From assembly GCA_905233165.1 (NCBI GenBank), contig CAJODL010000001.1, forward strand, positions 248,001-312,000: a DNA stretch of 64,000 nucleotides, given 5' to 3'. The notes under the pieces are model-generated. The model was given only the letters and a program-made list of their open reading frames with translations. It did no database searches and was not told where the DNA came from. Numbering within the stretch: position 1 is the stretch's first letter; the number at the start of each line of letters is the position of its first letter. The position numbers and the translations under genes are program-made. Positions 36,053-43,575 of the stretch are shown in pieces. Origin of the DNA: an uncultured Prevotella sp. (GTDB lineage: Bacteria > Bacteroidota > Bacteroidia > Bacteroidales > Bacteroidaceae).

Positions 36053-36117
36053 AAGAAAATTTAATTTTTCTTTTTAATTCCGATTGCAAAGTAAGTTCGG
36101 CGAAGCCAAAGTTACAT

Positions 36118-36186
36118 TTTTTCCGTCCCGAGCGGAAACTTTTTCCGTTACTATCGAAAATTTTTTCCGTCCCGCACGGAACAATT
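36118..36186. repeat. TTTTTCCGTCCCG-type extragenic repeats
   Basis: TTTTTTCCGTCCCGAGCGGAA and its variant with GCACGGAA flank a shorter TTTTTCCGTTACTATCGAAA. Each full copy has short CCG/CGG dyad arms. The region 36187-36361 is AT-rich and I see no gene in it. Confidence 0.6.
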
Positions 36187-36361
36187 TTCTATAGCAAGGA
36201 ATGTTCTCTTTATTCCAGACAAAACAATTTATGAATAATCATATCATTTTGTGTTGTGAATAAAATAGGTTTTTTGCTATCAAATTGTATTTACTTTGTG
36301 TTAATAAGGGTTAATAGGGGGAGGGTAGATGTTAAAAACGTTTATCATTTTGTGCGAGGTA

Positions 36362-36392
36362 TTGTAAAAATGGGCAGAAAATCTTACCTTTG
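36362..36392 (+). promoter_or_regulatory. Promoter of an unassigned RNA
   Basis: TTG at 36362-36364, exactly 20 bases, then TACCTTTG at 36385-36392. No coding region follows before a strong terminator, so it should drive a non-coding transcript starting near 36398. Confidence 0.75.
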
Positions 36393-36397
36393 CACTC

Positions 36398-36606
36398 GCT
36401 ATGTGATTTATTCACTTATGCAAGGTGATGATAAAAGTTTTTTTGTTCAATGATTGTTTCTATCTGTGAAGATAGGATAATCAGACTGAAAATGAAGTCT
36501 GTGAAGGCATTATTTTTGGTTAATGTAAATTAAAAGTTTATTCAGTTATTTGCCTGTGAAGGCACTTTTTATCCCCTATGACATCGAATCATAGGGGATA
36601 ATTTTT
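36398..36606 (+). ncRNA. Candidate structured small RNA, about 210 bases
   Basis: A standard promoter (36362-36392) and a perfect 12-bp terminator (36570-36606) frame about 210 bases with no plausible coding region. Several stems can be drawn: GTGA/TCAC near 36401-36413; CTATCT-GTGA-AGATAG at 36460-36475; CAGACT/AGTCTG near 36482-36501; and TGCCT-GTGA-AGGCA at 36551-36564. Two stems share a GTGA (GNRA-type) tetraloop, and CTGTGAAGR occurs three times (near 36464, 36499 and 36554). It lies 115 bases before tmRNA. 6S RNA or a Bacteroidales-specific RNA are possible identities; I cannot confirm either. The 5' end is inferred from the promoter. Confidence 0.65.
36570..36606 (+). terminator. Rho-independent terminator of the small RNA
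   Basis: TATCCCCTATGA (36570-36581) pairs perfectly with TCATAGGGGATA (36589-36600) around a 7-base loop, followed by ATTTTT. Confidence 0.9.
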
Positions 36607-36646
36607 GCTTTATATCAAAGATATAGTGAAAAAAATCAAGTTTTTC

Positions 36647-36677
36647 TTGCATTTTTCGTGACTTAATTGTACCTTTG
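36647..36677 (+). promoter_or_regulatory. Promoter of tmRNA
   Basis: TTG at 36647-36649, a 20-base spacer and TACCTTTG at 36670-36677, giving a precursor leader of about 40 bases before the mature 5' end. Confidence 0.75.
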
Positions 36678-36721
36678 CACACGAATTTAAAGAAGTCCTT
36701 GTTTAAGGGGCGCACTGTTTT

Positions 36722-37119
36722 GGGGTTGACTGGATTTGACAGCGGGCCGGGATGGTGCGTAAGCATGCGGAGTTACGGCTGTGTCCTCCATAATCACGTC
36801 GGCCGACAATTTAATTGGCGAAACACGTTACGCTCTCGCTGCCTAGACCGAAGTATAGTAGGTCTGCTTAATTTCTGTGCAAGGCATAGAAACGGGACAT
36901 CGCTCAGAGCCCTCTTTCCTGAGGCTTAACTGATTATAGCGGTGCAGAAATATCGGGAATAGCACAGGTAGAGCCTCGATGGTTGTGTGAAATTTTAGAG
37001 GATAAGGCAATGCTTGGTGGTCTGGGTCTTGGTATTGCACGAAAATGAAGTCCAGAATAAGCATGTAGAAAGCGTACGATCACACCGTTTGGACGGGAGT
37101 TCGATTCTCCCCAGCTCCA
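36722..37119 (+). ncRNA. ssrA: tmRNA (ssrA)
   Basis: The 5' end GGGGTTGACTGGATTTGACA pairs with the 3' CAGCTCC to form the acceptor stem (G-U pairs allowed), and the T-arm is GGGAG-TTCGATT-CTCCC. The tag frame at 36817-36846 reads GGC GAA ACA CGT TAC GCT CTC GCT GCC TAG, encoding GETRYALAA and stop, close to the GExNYALAA tags known from Bacteroidales. About 398 bases as mature RNA. The 3' CCA is not encoded: after the discriminator A comes CTA. It rescues stalled ribosomes with SmpB, whose gene is not in the window. Confidence 0.95.
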
Positions 37120-37121
37120 CT

Positions 37122-38639
37122 ATGTTTTTGACTTCAATAGCGCGGTTAGGATTTATTTCGCGGCAGAAAACCTTAGAGCGGCACTTCTACGACCCGGAAA
37201 TGCTGCAAAGGGAGGCTTTTAACCGTTTGGTGACCAAGGCAAAGGATACACTCTTTGGCCAGGAACACGATTTTGAGCATATCTTTCACTATGATATGTT
37301 CAGAAAGCGTGTGCCAGTAAGCACCTATGATGACCTCAAGGGTTATATAGACAGAATGCGTCACGGAGAGCGTGACATACTGTGGCCAGGACAGGCGAAA
37401 TGGTATGCAAAGTCATCAGGAACGACAAACGATAAGTCAAAATTCATCCCTGTTTCTGCAGATGGTTTGAAGCGAATACATTATGCTGGTGGCACAGATG
37501 TGGTAGCCTTCTATCTACAGAATAATAGCAAATCGAAGTTATTTGATGGTAGAGCTTTGATATTGGGTGGTTCTCATGCTCCTAACTATAACCTTCCAAA
37601 CTCATTGGTTGGCGACTTGTCGGCGATTCTGATAGAAAATATCAATCCTTTGGTGAACCTGATAAGGGTGCCAGACAAGAGGACAGCTCTGATAAGCGAT
37701 TTTGAAAAAAAACGCGAAAACATCGCACGACAATGCCTTAATGCCAATATAACAAATATTAGTGGTGTGCCATCATGGATGATGTCAGTATTGTTGAGAG
37801 TGATAGAACTTTCAGGCAAACGCTATCTTCGTGATGTGTGGCCAAACTTGGAGGTGTTCTTTCATGGAGGCATAGCATTCACTCCTTATCGCAGGGCATA
37901 CGAAAAACTCATTTTGAAGGATGATATGCACTATATGGAGACATACAATGCTTCAGAAGGTTTCTTTGGCATACAGAATGATCCAACATCATCTTCTATG
38001 CTCCTGATGCTCGATTATGATGTCTTTTATGAGTTTGCTCCTATGGATGCCATAGATGACGAAGGAAAACTGACAAATCCTGATGCGGTTGTTCCAATAG
38101 AAGGTGTTGAAGTAGGAAAGAACTATGCCATGATAATATCCACTTCATGTGGTTTATGGCGTTATATGATAGGAGATACAATACGATTTACCTCGGTAAA
38201 ACCGTATAAATTTGTTATTACGGGTCGTACGAAGAGCTTTATCAATGCTTTTGGAGAGGAACTTATCGTTGATAATGCAGAGAGAGGCCTGCAATATGCT
38301 TGCGAAAAGACAGGAGCAGAGATAAGCGAATATACTGCTGCCCCAGTATTCAGGTCTGAAGGGGTGATACCTCATCATCAATGGCTTATAGAATTCTCCA
38401 AAGAACCTGATGATTTGGAGGAATTTGCTAATATATTGGACAGCAGGTTGCAAGAATTGAATAGTGACTATGAGGCAAAACGCTTCAAGGATATAAATAT
38501 GATAAGGCTGCAGATTGTTAAGGCTCGTCCAGGACAATTTACAGCATGGCTTGCCTCAAAAGGAAAGCTTGGTGGTCAGAACAAAGTCCCAAGATTGTGC
38601 AACAGTCGTCAACATATTGATGAATTATTAAAAGCATGA
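37122..38639 (+). CDS. GH3-type acyl-adenylase family protein
   Basis: This 505-residue protein resembles plant GH3 auxin-amide synthetases. It has the ATP loop SSGTTNDKSKFIPVS (about residues 93-107), GLWRYMIGDTIRF and FINAFGEELIVDNAE of the adenylating fold. In Bacteroidetes this cytoplasmic family is common but its acid and amine substrates are unknown. I start at 37122 (MFLTSIARLGFISRQ), which aligns with the usual family opening; a longer frame back to 37014 would be translated from tmRNA. The start is only two bases past the mature tmRNA 3' end. Its stop overlaps the next ATG (ATGA). Confidence 0.85.
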   Translation: MFLTSIARLGFISRQKTLERHFYDPEMLQREAFNRLVTKAKDTLFGQEHDFEHIFHYDMFRKRVPVSTYDDLKGYIDRMRHGERDILWPGQAKWYAKSSGTTNDKSKFIPVSADGLKRIHYAGGTDVVAFYLQNNSKSKLFDGRALILGGSHAPNYNLPNSLVGDLSAILIENINPLVNLIRVPDKRTALISDFEKKRENIARQCLNANITNISGVPSWMMSVLLRVIELSGKRYLRDVWPNLEVFFHGGIAFTPYRRAYEKLILKDDMHYMETYNASEGFFGIQNDPTSSSMLLMLDYDVFYEFAPMDAIDDEGKLTNPDAVVPIEGVEVGKNYAMIISTSCGLWRYMIGDTIRFTSVKPYKFVITGRTKSFINAFGEELIVDNAERGLQYACEKTGAEISEYTAAPVFRSEGVIPHHQWLIEFSKEPDDLEEFANILDSRLQELNSDYEAKRFKDINMIRLQIVKARPGQFTAWLASKGKLGGQNKVPRLCNSRQHIDELLKA

Positions 38640-40639
38640 AGAAACTATTATTTCTCTTAATAATATCAACAGCAACTTTATTACTCGTACAGAGTTGTGC
38701 TCGTATGGGAGCCCCTGATGGTGGATGGTATGATGAAACACCACCTCGGGTAATAGGTGCTGTTCCTGCAGACAAAGCTCTGAATGTCGATAATGGGAAG
38801 GTACGCATTTACTTCAGCGAATTTGTAAAGATAGAGAATATTCAGGAAAAAGTGGTGATATCTCCTCCACAAATAGAATCTCCAGAAATAAAGGCGCACG
38901 GAAAATATGTGGAAGTGAAGTTGAAAGATAGCCTGAAGTCACACATGACTTATACTATAGACTTCTCGGATGCTATATCTGACAATAATGAGGGAAATCC
39001 GTTAGGAAGTTATACTTATAGCTTTTCTACTGATTCGCTGATAGACACATTGGAAGTGGCAGGATATGTCTTGGCTGCAGAGAATCTGGAACCGATTAAG
39101 GGAATTCTGGTAGGTCTTTATCCTGCAGATTCAACAGAAGTAAAGAAAGACTCATGCAAAAATGATTCCCTGCCACCTTTCTTGAGAGTGTCACGTTCAG
39201 ACTCAAGGGGAAGGTTTGTTATTCGTGGTGTAGCACCAGGCCGATATACTGTCGGAGCCCTTCAGGATGTAGATGGTGACTATAAGTTTACCAATAGGGG
39301 AGAGATGATGGCCTTCTCACATGATATTATCTCACCATCCGCGTTTAGAGACTTCCGTCAAGATACTGTATGGGCTGATGCTGTTCATGTGAAAGATATA
39401 TTGCAGGTGCCTTATACTCATTTCCTGCCTGACAATGTAGTATTGCGTTCTTTTGAACATATCTCAACAGATAGATATTTCTTAAAAAATGAGAGAAAAG
39501 ATGCTGATAACTTCACATTGTTCTTCACAGCACCATGTGAGAAAGAGCCTCTTCCACAGTTGAGAGGACTAAACTTTGATGCTGAGAATGCCTTTATTAT
39601 AGAGTCTTCTCCAAAAGCTGACACCATAACATATTGGTTGAAAGATACTGCATTGGTAAATATGGATACCTTGCAGATAGAGATGAAAACATTCATCACA
39701 GACACCTTGGGAATGTTGTCCCCCCATATCGACACTCTCGAAATTCTCGCCAAAACACCTTATGCAAAGCGTTTAAAAGCAAAACAGAAAAAGGAAGAAG
39801 AGTGGAAAGAAAAGATAGAGAAGAAGCTGAAAAAGCAAGAACGTTGGGCCAGAGAACATCCTGATGAGCCAGTGGAACCGATAGATACCATAATGCCTGT
39901 GGAGAAGTTAGAAGTGAAATATGATGTTCCTTCATCATTGGCACCAGATAAGTATTTGAAGATAAGTTTCCCAAAACCGTTGGAAAAATTTGATTCTGCT
40001 GCAATTCACCTGTATGTTGAACAGGATTCTTTATGGTATCGTTCACCTTTTACTCTTGAGAAAACAAATGACAGAGAGTGGGAGATGTATACAGATTGGA
40101 TATACGGTGCTGAGTACTCGTTTGAGATAGATACCCTCGCCTTCGAAGATATATACGGATTGAAGTCTGTACCTTACAAAACAGGTTTTAGAGTAGCTAC
40201 ATTAGAATCTTTTGCATCATTATTTGTGAATGTCAGCGGAGTTTCCACTGAGGGTGATATTATTGTCCAGATGATGGATAAAGGTGACAAACCTGTCAGG
40301 TCTGCTGTAGCGCAGAGTGGTACTGCAGAATTCTATTATGTTCAACCTGGCGTTTATTATCTGAGAGCAATAATAGATAGGAACAAAAACGGAAAGTGGG
40401 ACACAGGAGAATTCTTTGATGATATACAACCCGAAGAAGTTTATTACAATCCTGAGCCAGTAGAATGTAAGGCAAAATGGGATCTCACGCGAGATTGGAA
40501 CCTTACGGCGTTACCTTTGTACAAACAAAAGGCTTTGGAGATAACAAAACAACGTGCAGATAAAGAAAAAACAATACAACACAGAAATGCTCAACGTGCA
40601 GCAGAAAAGGGAATACCTGAACCTGTACAGAAGTATTAA
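38636..40639 (+). CDS. Lipoprotein with Ig-like (Big_5) domain
   Basis: This 667-residue protein has a lipoprotein signal ending LLVQSC (Cys21). A bacterial Ig-like Big_5 domain follows (about 38-133; PPRVIGAVPADKALNVDNGK and YSFSTDSL), then a carboxypeptidase-regulatory-like segment (about 140-220, GRFVIRGVAPGRYTVGALQD), a charged Lys/Glu coil near 375-410, and a second beta-rich half ending with GVYYLRAIIDRNKNGKWDTG. It is probably at the outer membrane or cell surface. Single-copy homologues are common in Bacteroidales, function unknown. Translationally coupled to the GH3 gene; the DUF3108 gene follows after 11 bases. Confidence 0.82.
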   Translation: MKKLLFLLIISTATLLLVQSCARMGAPDGGWYDETPPRVIGAVPADKALNVDNGKVRIYFSEFVKIENIQEKVVISPPQIESPEIKAHGKYVEVKLKDSLKSHMTYTIDFSDAISDNNEGNPLGSYTYSFSTDSLIDTLEVAGYVLAAENLEPIKGILVGLYPADSTEVKKDSCKNDSLPPFLRVSRSDSRGRFVIRGVAPGRYTVGALQDVDGDYKFTNRGEMMAFSHDIISPSAFRDFRQDTVWADAVHVKDILQVPYTHFLPDNVVLRSFEHISTDRYFLKNERKDADNFTLFFTAPCEKEPLPQLRGLNFDAENAFIIESSPKADTITYWLKDTALVNMDTLQIEMKTFITDTLGMLSPHIDTLEILAKTPYAKRLKAKQKKEEEWKEKIEKKLKKQERWAREHPDEPVEPIDTIMPVEKLEVKYDVPSSLAPDKYLKISFPKPLEKFDSAAIHLYVEQDSLWYRSPFTLEKTNDREWEMYTDWIYGAEYSFEIDTLAFEDIYGLKSVPYKTGFRVATLESFASLFVNVSGVSTEGDIIVQMMDKGDKPVRSAVAQSGTAEFYYVQPGVYYLRAIIDRNKNGKWDTGEFFDDIQPEEVYYNPEPVECKAKWDLTRDWNLTALPLYKQKALEITKQRADKEKTIQHRNAQRAAEKGIPEPVQKY

Positions 40640-40650
40640 AAACGACATTT

Positions 40651-41418
40651 ATGCTTAAACGAATTATTTTCTTATACATATTTATATTGTTGCCATTATG
40701 CAATATGTCTGCACAATGTACTTACGAAAATCGTGCATTTAGTGGCAGCGAGGTGATAAATTATAATTTATATTTTAACTGGAAGTTTATATGGATAAAG
40801 GCTGGTACTGCAAGTATGATAACACAGCCTATCGTTTATAATGGCAAGAATGCATACCGTTCAAGTTTGGTGACTCGTTCTTCAGCAACAGTGGATAAGT
40901 ATTTCATGATGCGTGATACCATCATGGCATACTTCTCAACGGAACTGACCCCTTTATATTATCGTAAAGGTGCCCGTGAGGGAAAAAGATACTATGTTGA
41001 CGAGGTATGGTATTCATATAACGGAAACAAGTGTATTACAAATCTGAAGCACCTCACTTCCTCTGGGGATACTTATAAGGAGAAATTCGTATATGATCGT
41101 TGTGTATCAGATATGCTGAATAGTTTCCAGCGTATCAGGAATGTTGATCCATCAGGATGGAAAGAAGGTCATGTAGAATACCTGGACATTGCAGGAGGTG
41201 AGAAACTCGTCAATGCAAGGTTGATATATAGAGGAAAGAAAGAGGTTAAAGCGGATAATAAAAAGAAATATAATTGTCTTGTTCTGTCTTATGTAGAGAA
41301 AGAAGATAAAAAGGATAAGGAAATAGTACGTTTTTATGTAACGGACGACAACAGGCATGTTCCTATTCGTCTGGATATGTTCTTGAGATTTGGATCTGCA
41401 AAAGCTTTTTTGAAATAA
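40651..41418 (+). CDS. DUF3108 family exported protein
   Basis: This 255-residue protein has a signal peptide (about 1-21, NMSAQ) and the DUF3108 pattern of a single beta-barrel-like periplasmic domain: GSEVINYNLYFNWKFIWIKA near the N-terminus, GREGKRYY-like centre and RFYVTDDNRHVPIRLDMFL near the C-terminus. The family is related in fold to lipoprotein carriers but has no proven activity. It lies 11 bases after the Big_5 gene and its TAA is directly followed by the ATG of the S46 gene, so the four genes look like one operon. Confidence 0.8.
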   Translation: MLKRIIFLYIFILLPLCNMSAQCTYENRAFSGSEVINYNLYFNWKFIWIKAGTASMITQPIVYNGKNAYRSSLVTRSSATVDKYFMMRDTIMAYFSTELTPLYYRKGAREGKRYYVDEVWYSYNGNKCITNLKHLTSSGDTYKEKFVYDRCVSDMLNSFQRIRNVDPSGWKEGHVEYLDIAGGEKLVNARLIYRGKKEVKADNKKKYNCLVLSYVEKEDKKDKEIVRFYVTDDNRHVPIRLDMFLRFGSAKAFLK

Positions 41419-43569
41419 ATGAAAAGAATACTCGTAGTATTAATTGCTTTAAACTATTTTTTTCTCCCTTATATATTAAAAGGTGGAATTTCGCGTGCTG
41501 ATGAAGGAATGTGGACTTTATATAACCTTCCTGATGCAGTATATAAACAAATGAGAGCCGAGGGCTTTATGTTGCCAAAGGAGGCTTTGTATAATGACCT
41601 TACAAATTATTCTCTGCATTCGGAACATGCTATTATTCCTACGCTTTCATCGGCAGTGGTGAACTTCTCTGGCTTCTGTACAGGAGAGGTAGTGTCGCCA
41701 AAAGGATTGGTGCTAACCAACCACCATTGCGGATTTGAGGCTATTCGTTCACACTCTACGGTTGAGCACGATTATATGAAGGATGGCTTCTATGCTGAAT
41801 CATACGAGCAGGAATTGCCCAACGAGAATATGTTTGTTGCATTTATGAAGAAGCAAGAGGATGTTACAAACAAATTACGCCAATTAGGTCTTGATAGTTT
41901 GGATTTCTATAGTAAGGAAGCCCTCATTGACTCTCTTGAGGAGGCTATGTCTTGTGAGGTAAAGAAAATAGACTCAACATACTATGTGGAGATAAATGCT
42001 TTCTTTGAAGGAAATTCTTACTATGCAACGACTTATCAGCGTTATCCAGATGTGCGCCTTGTTTTTGCTCCACCAAAGTCTATGGGAAAATTTGGAGGCG
42101 AAACAGATAATTGGATGTGGCCTAGACAAACGTGTGATGTTTCTGTTTTCCGTATATACGTAGATCCTCTTACTGGCGGACCTGCAGAATATAGTCCCAA
42201 GAATGTACCGATGCTTCCTGATAACTGGTTGTGGGTTAGTACAAACGGATATAAAGAAGGGGACTTCGCTATGGTAATGGGATATCCTGGAAGTACCTCA
42301 CGATACCTCAGTAGCTACGGAATAGAAGAGATGCGTAACTGTATAAACGACCCTCGCCAGCAGGTTCGTGGAGTGAAGCAGGAGGTAATGAAGAAACACA
42401 TGGATGCTTCTGAGGCAGTACGCATAAAATATGACAGCAAATATGCACAGAGTGCTAACTATTGGAAAAATGCTATTGGTATGAACAAATGTATCGATTC
42501 CATCGGAGTAGTTAGGCAGAAGCGTGCTATGGAAGCCAAACTAACATCATGGGACTCTATAACATTAAAAAATCTTTACGCGAAGCGGGCTGAGGCGATG
42601 CGTGCAAACACCTTCTTCTCGGAATCATTTTCTTATCGTAGTGGTAATGAACTTGCAGTAAGAGCAACAAAATTCTATAGCGGAATGCCTGTGCTTGGAG
42701 ACTCGACAAAGGTAAAAAAGCAATATCTGCAGTTTAAAGATAATAGTGATCAATGGGATAGAGATCTTGATATTGAGACAATGGCGGTAATGATTGAGAA
42801 TTATCGTTCCCATGTTCCAGAAAAGTATATTCCATCTTTTTATAAACGTATAGATAAAGAATTTCATGGAGATTATCGTGCCTATGTTGAGGCTATATGG
42901 AATAATTCGGTGTTGATGAAGAAGAATGCCAAGATTCCGCTTCGCATGACTCGAAAGCTGCAGAAAGACCTGGGAATAGATTTCTCTATGTCATTGGTTG
43001 AAACACTTGCTGACTTAAAAATTGTCTTGGATGATATTAGAGACAGCATTCGTGAGGAGGAGAAAATCTTGTGTGCAGAGAAACTGCGTGCTGAAGAGAA
43101 TCTTCCTCATTATAGTGACGCAAACTTCACTCTCCGCATGACATATGGACAAGTTGGAGGATATGTACTCAATGGTGGTGACTCTGGATACTACACCACT
43201 GCAAAATCTATGAGAGAAAAGATGCAAAAGGGTGGTGAGATAAGCGATTACTATGTGGAACCGCGAGTGCGCCAGCTTTTTGATGCTGATGTTTATGGTA
43301 TTCTGGACGATAAGGTTTCCAATACTCTAAATATGTGTTTCCTTACAAACAACGATATCACTGGAGGAAACAGTGGATCTCCTGTACTTGATAGTCATGG
43401 ACATCTTATAGGCCTTGCTTTCGATGGTAATTGGGACAGCCTTTCCAGCGATATATTCTTCGACACATCTCTGGCACGTTGCATAAATGTGGATATCCGT
43501 TATGTGCTGTATATGATGAAGGCGTGGGGCAACGCCACACGCCTACTTCAAGAGATGGGTATAGAATAA
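41419..43569 (+). CDS. S46 family dipeptidyl-peptidase (DPP7/DPP11 type)
   Basis: This 716-residue serine peptidase removes dipeptides from peptides in the periplasm, feeding amino-acid-using Bacteroidetes. It has a signal sequence, the His motif SPKGLVLTNHHCGFEAI, an Asp region in PDVRLVFAPP and GGETDNWMWPR, and the Ser motif TGGNSGSPVLDSHG. The residue that separates the types (Gly for DPP7, Arg for DPP11) appears to be Gly in AFDGNWDS, suggesting DPP7-like preference for hydrophobic residues; that assignment is from memory of the family. It directly abuts the DUF3108 stop and converges with rnr, 6 bases apart. Confidence 0.9.
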   Translation: MKRILVVLIALNYFFLPYILKGGISRADEGMWTLYNLPDAVYKQMRAEGFMLPKEALYNDLTNYSLHSEHAIIPTLSSAVVNFSGFCTGEVVSPKGLVLTNHHCGFEAIRSHSTVEHDYMKDGFYAESYEQELPNENMFVAFMKKQEDVTNKLRQLGLDSLDFYSKEALIDSLEEAMSCEVKKIDSTYYVEINAFFEGNSYYATTYQRYPDVRLVFAPPKSMGKFGGETDNWMWPRQTCDVSVFRIYVDPLTGGPAEYSPKNVPMLPDNWLWVSTNGYKEGDFAMVMGYPGSTSRYLSSYGIEEMRNCINDPRQQVRGVKQEVMKKHMDASEAVRIKYDSKYAQSANYWKNAIGMNKCIDSIGVVRQKRAMEAKLTSWDSITLKNLYAKRAEAMRANTFFSESFSYRSGNELAVRATKFYSGMPVLGDSTKVKKQYLQFKDNSDQWDRDLDIETMAVMIENYRSHVPEKYIPSFYKRIDKEFHGDYRAYVEAIWNNSVLMKKNAKIPLRMTRKLQKDLGIDFSMSLVETLADLKIVLDDIRDSIREEEKILCAEKLRAEENLPHYSDANFTLRMTYGQVGGYVLNGGDSGYYTTAKSMREKMQKGGEISDYYVEPRVRQLFDADVYGILDDKVSNTLNMCFLTNNDITGGNSGSPVLDSHGHLIGLAFDGNWDSLSSDIFFDTSLARCINVDIRYVLYMMKAWGNATRLLQEMGIE

Positions 43570-43575
43570 TACTAT

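Noticed and set aside
35300..36064. A 254-codon plus-strand reading frame
   Set aside because: It is antisense to nadA and covers the nadA promoter; Cys/His-rich, unstructured composition and no recognisable domain.
40512..40519. TACCTTTG inside the Big_5 gene upstream of the DUF3108 gene
   Set aside because: The nearest TTG is only about 14 bases away, the box is inside coding DNA, and the genes are closely packed, so an internal promoter is not supported.
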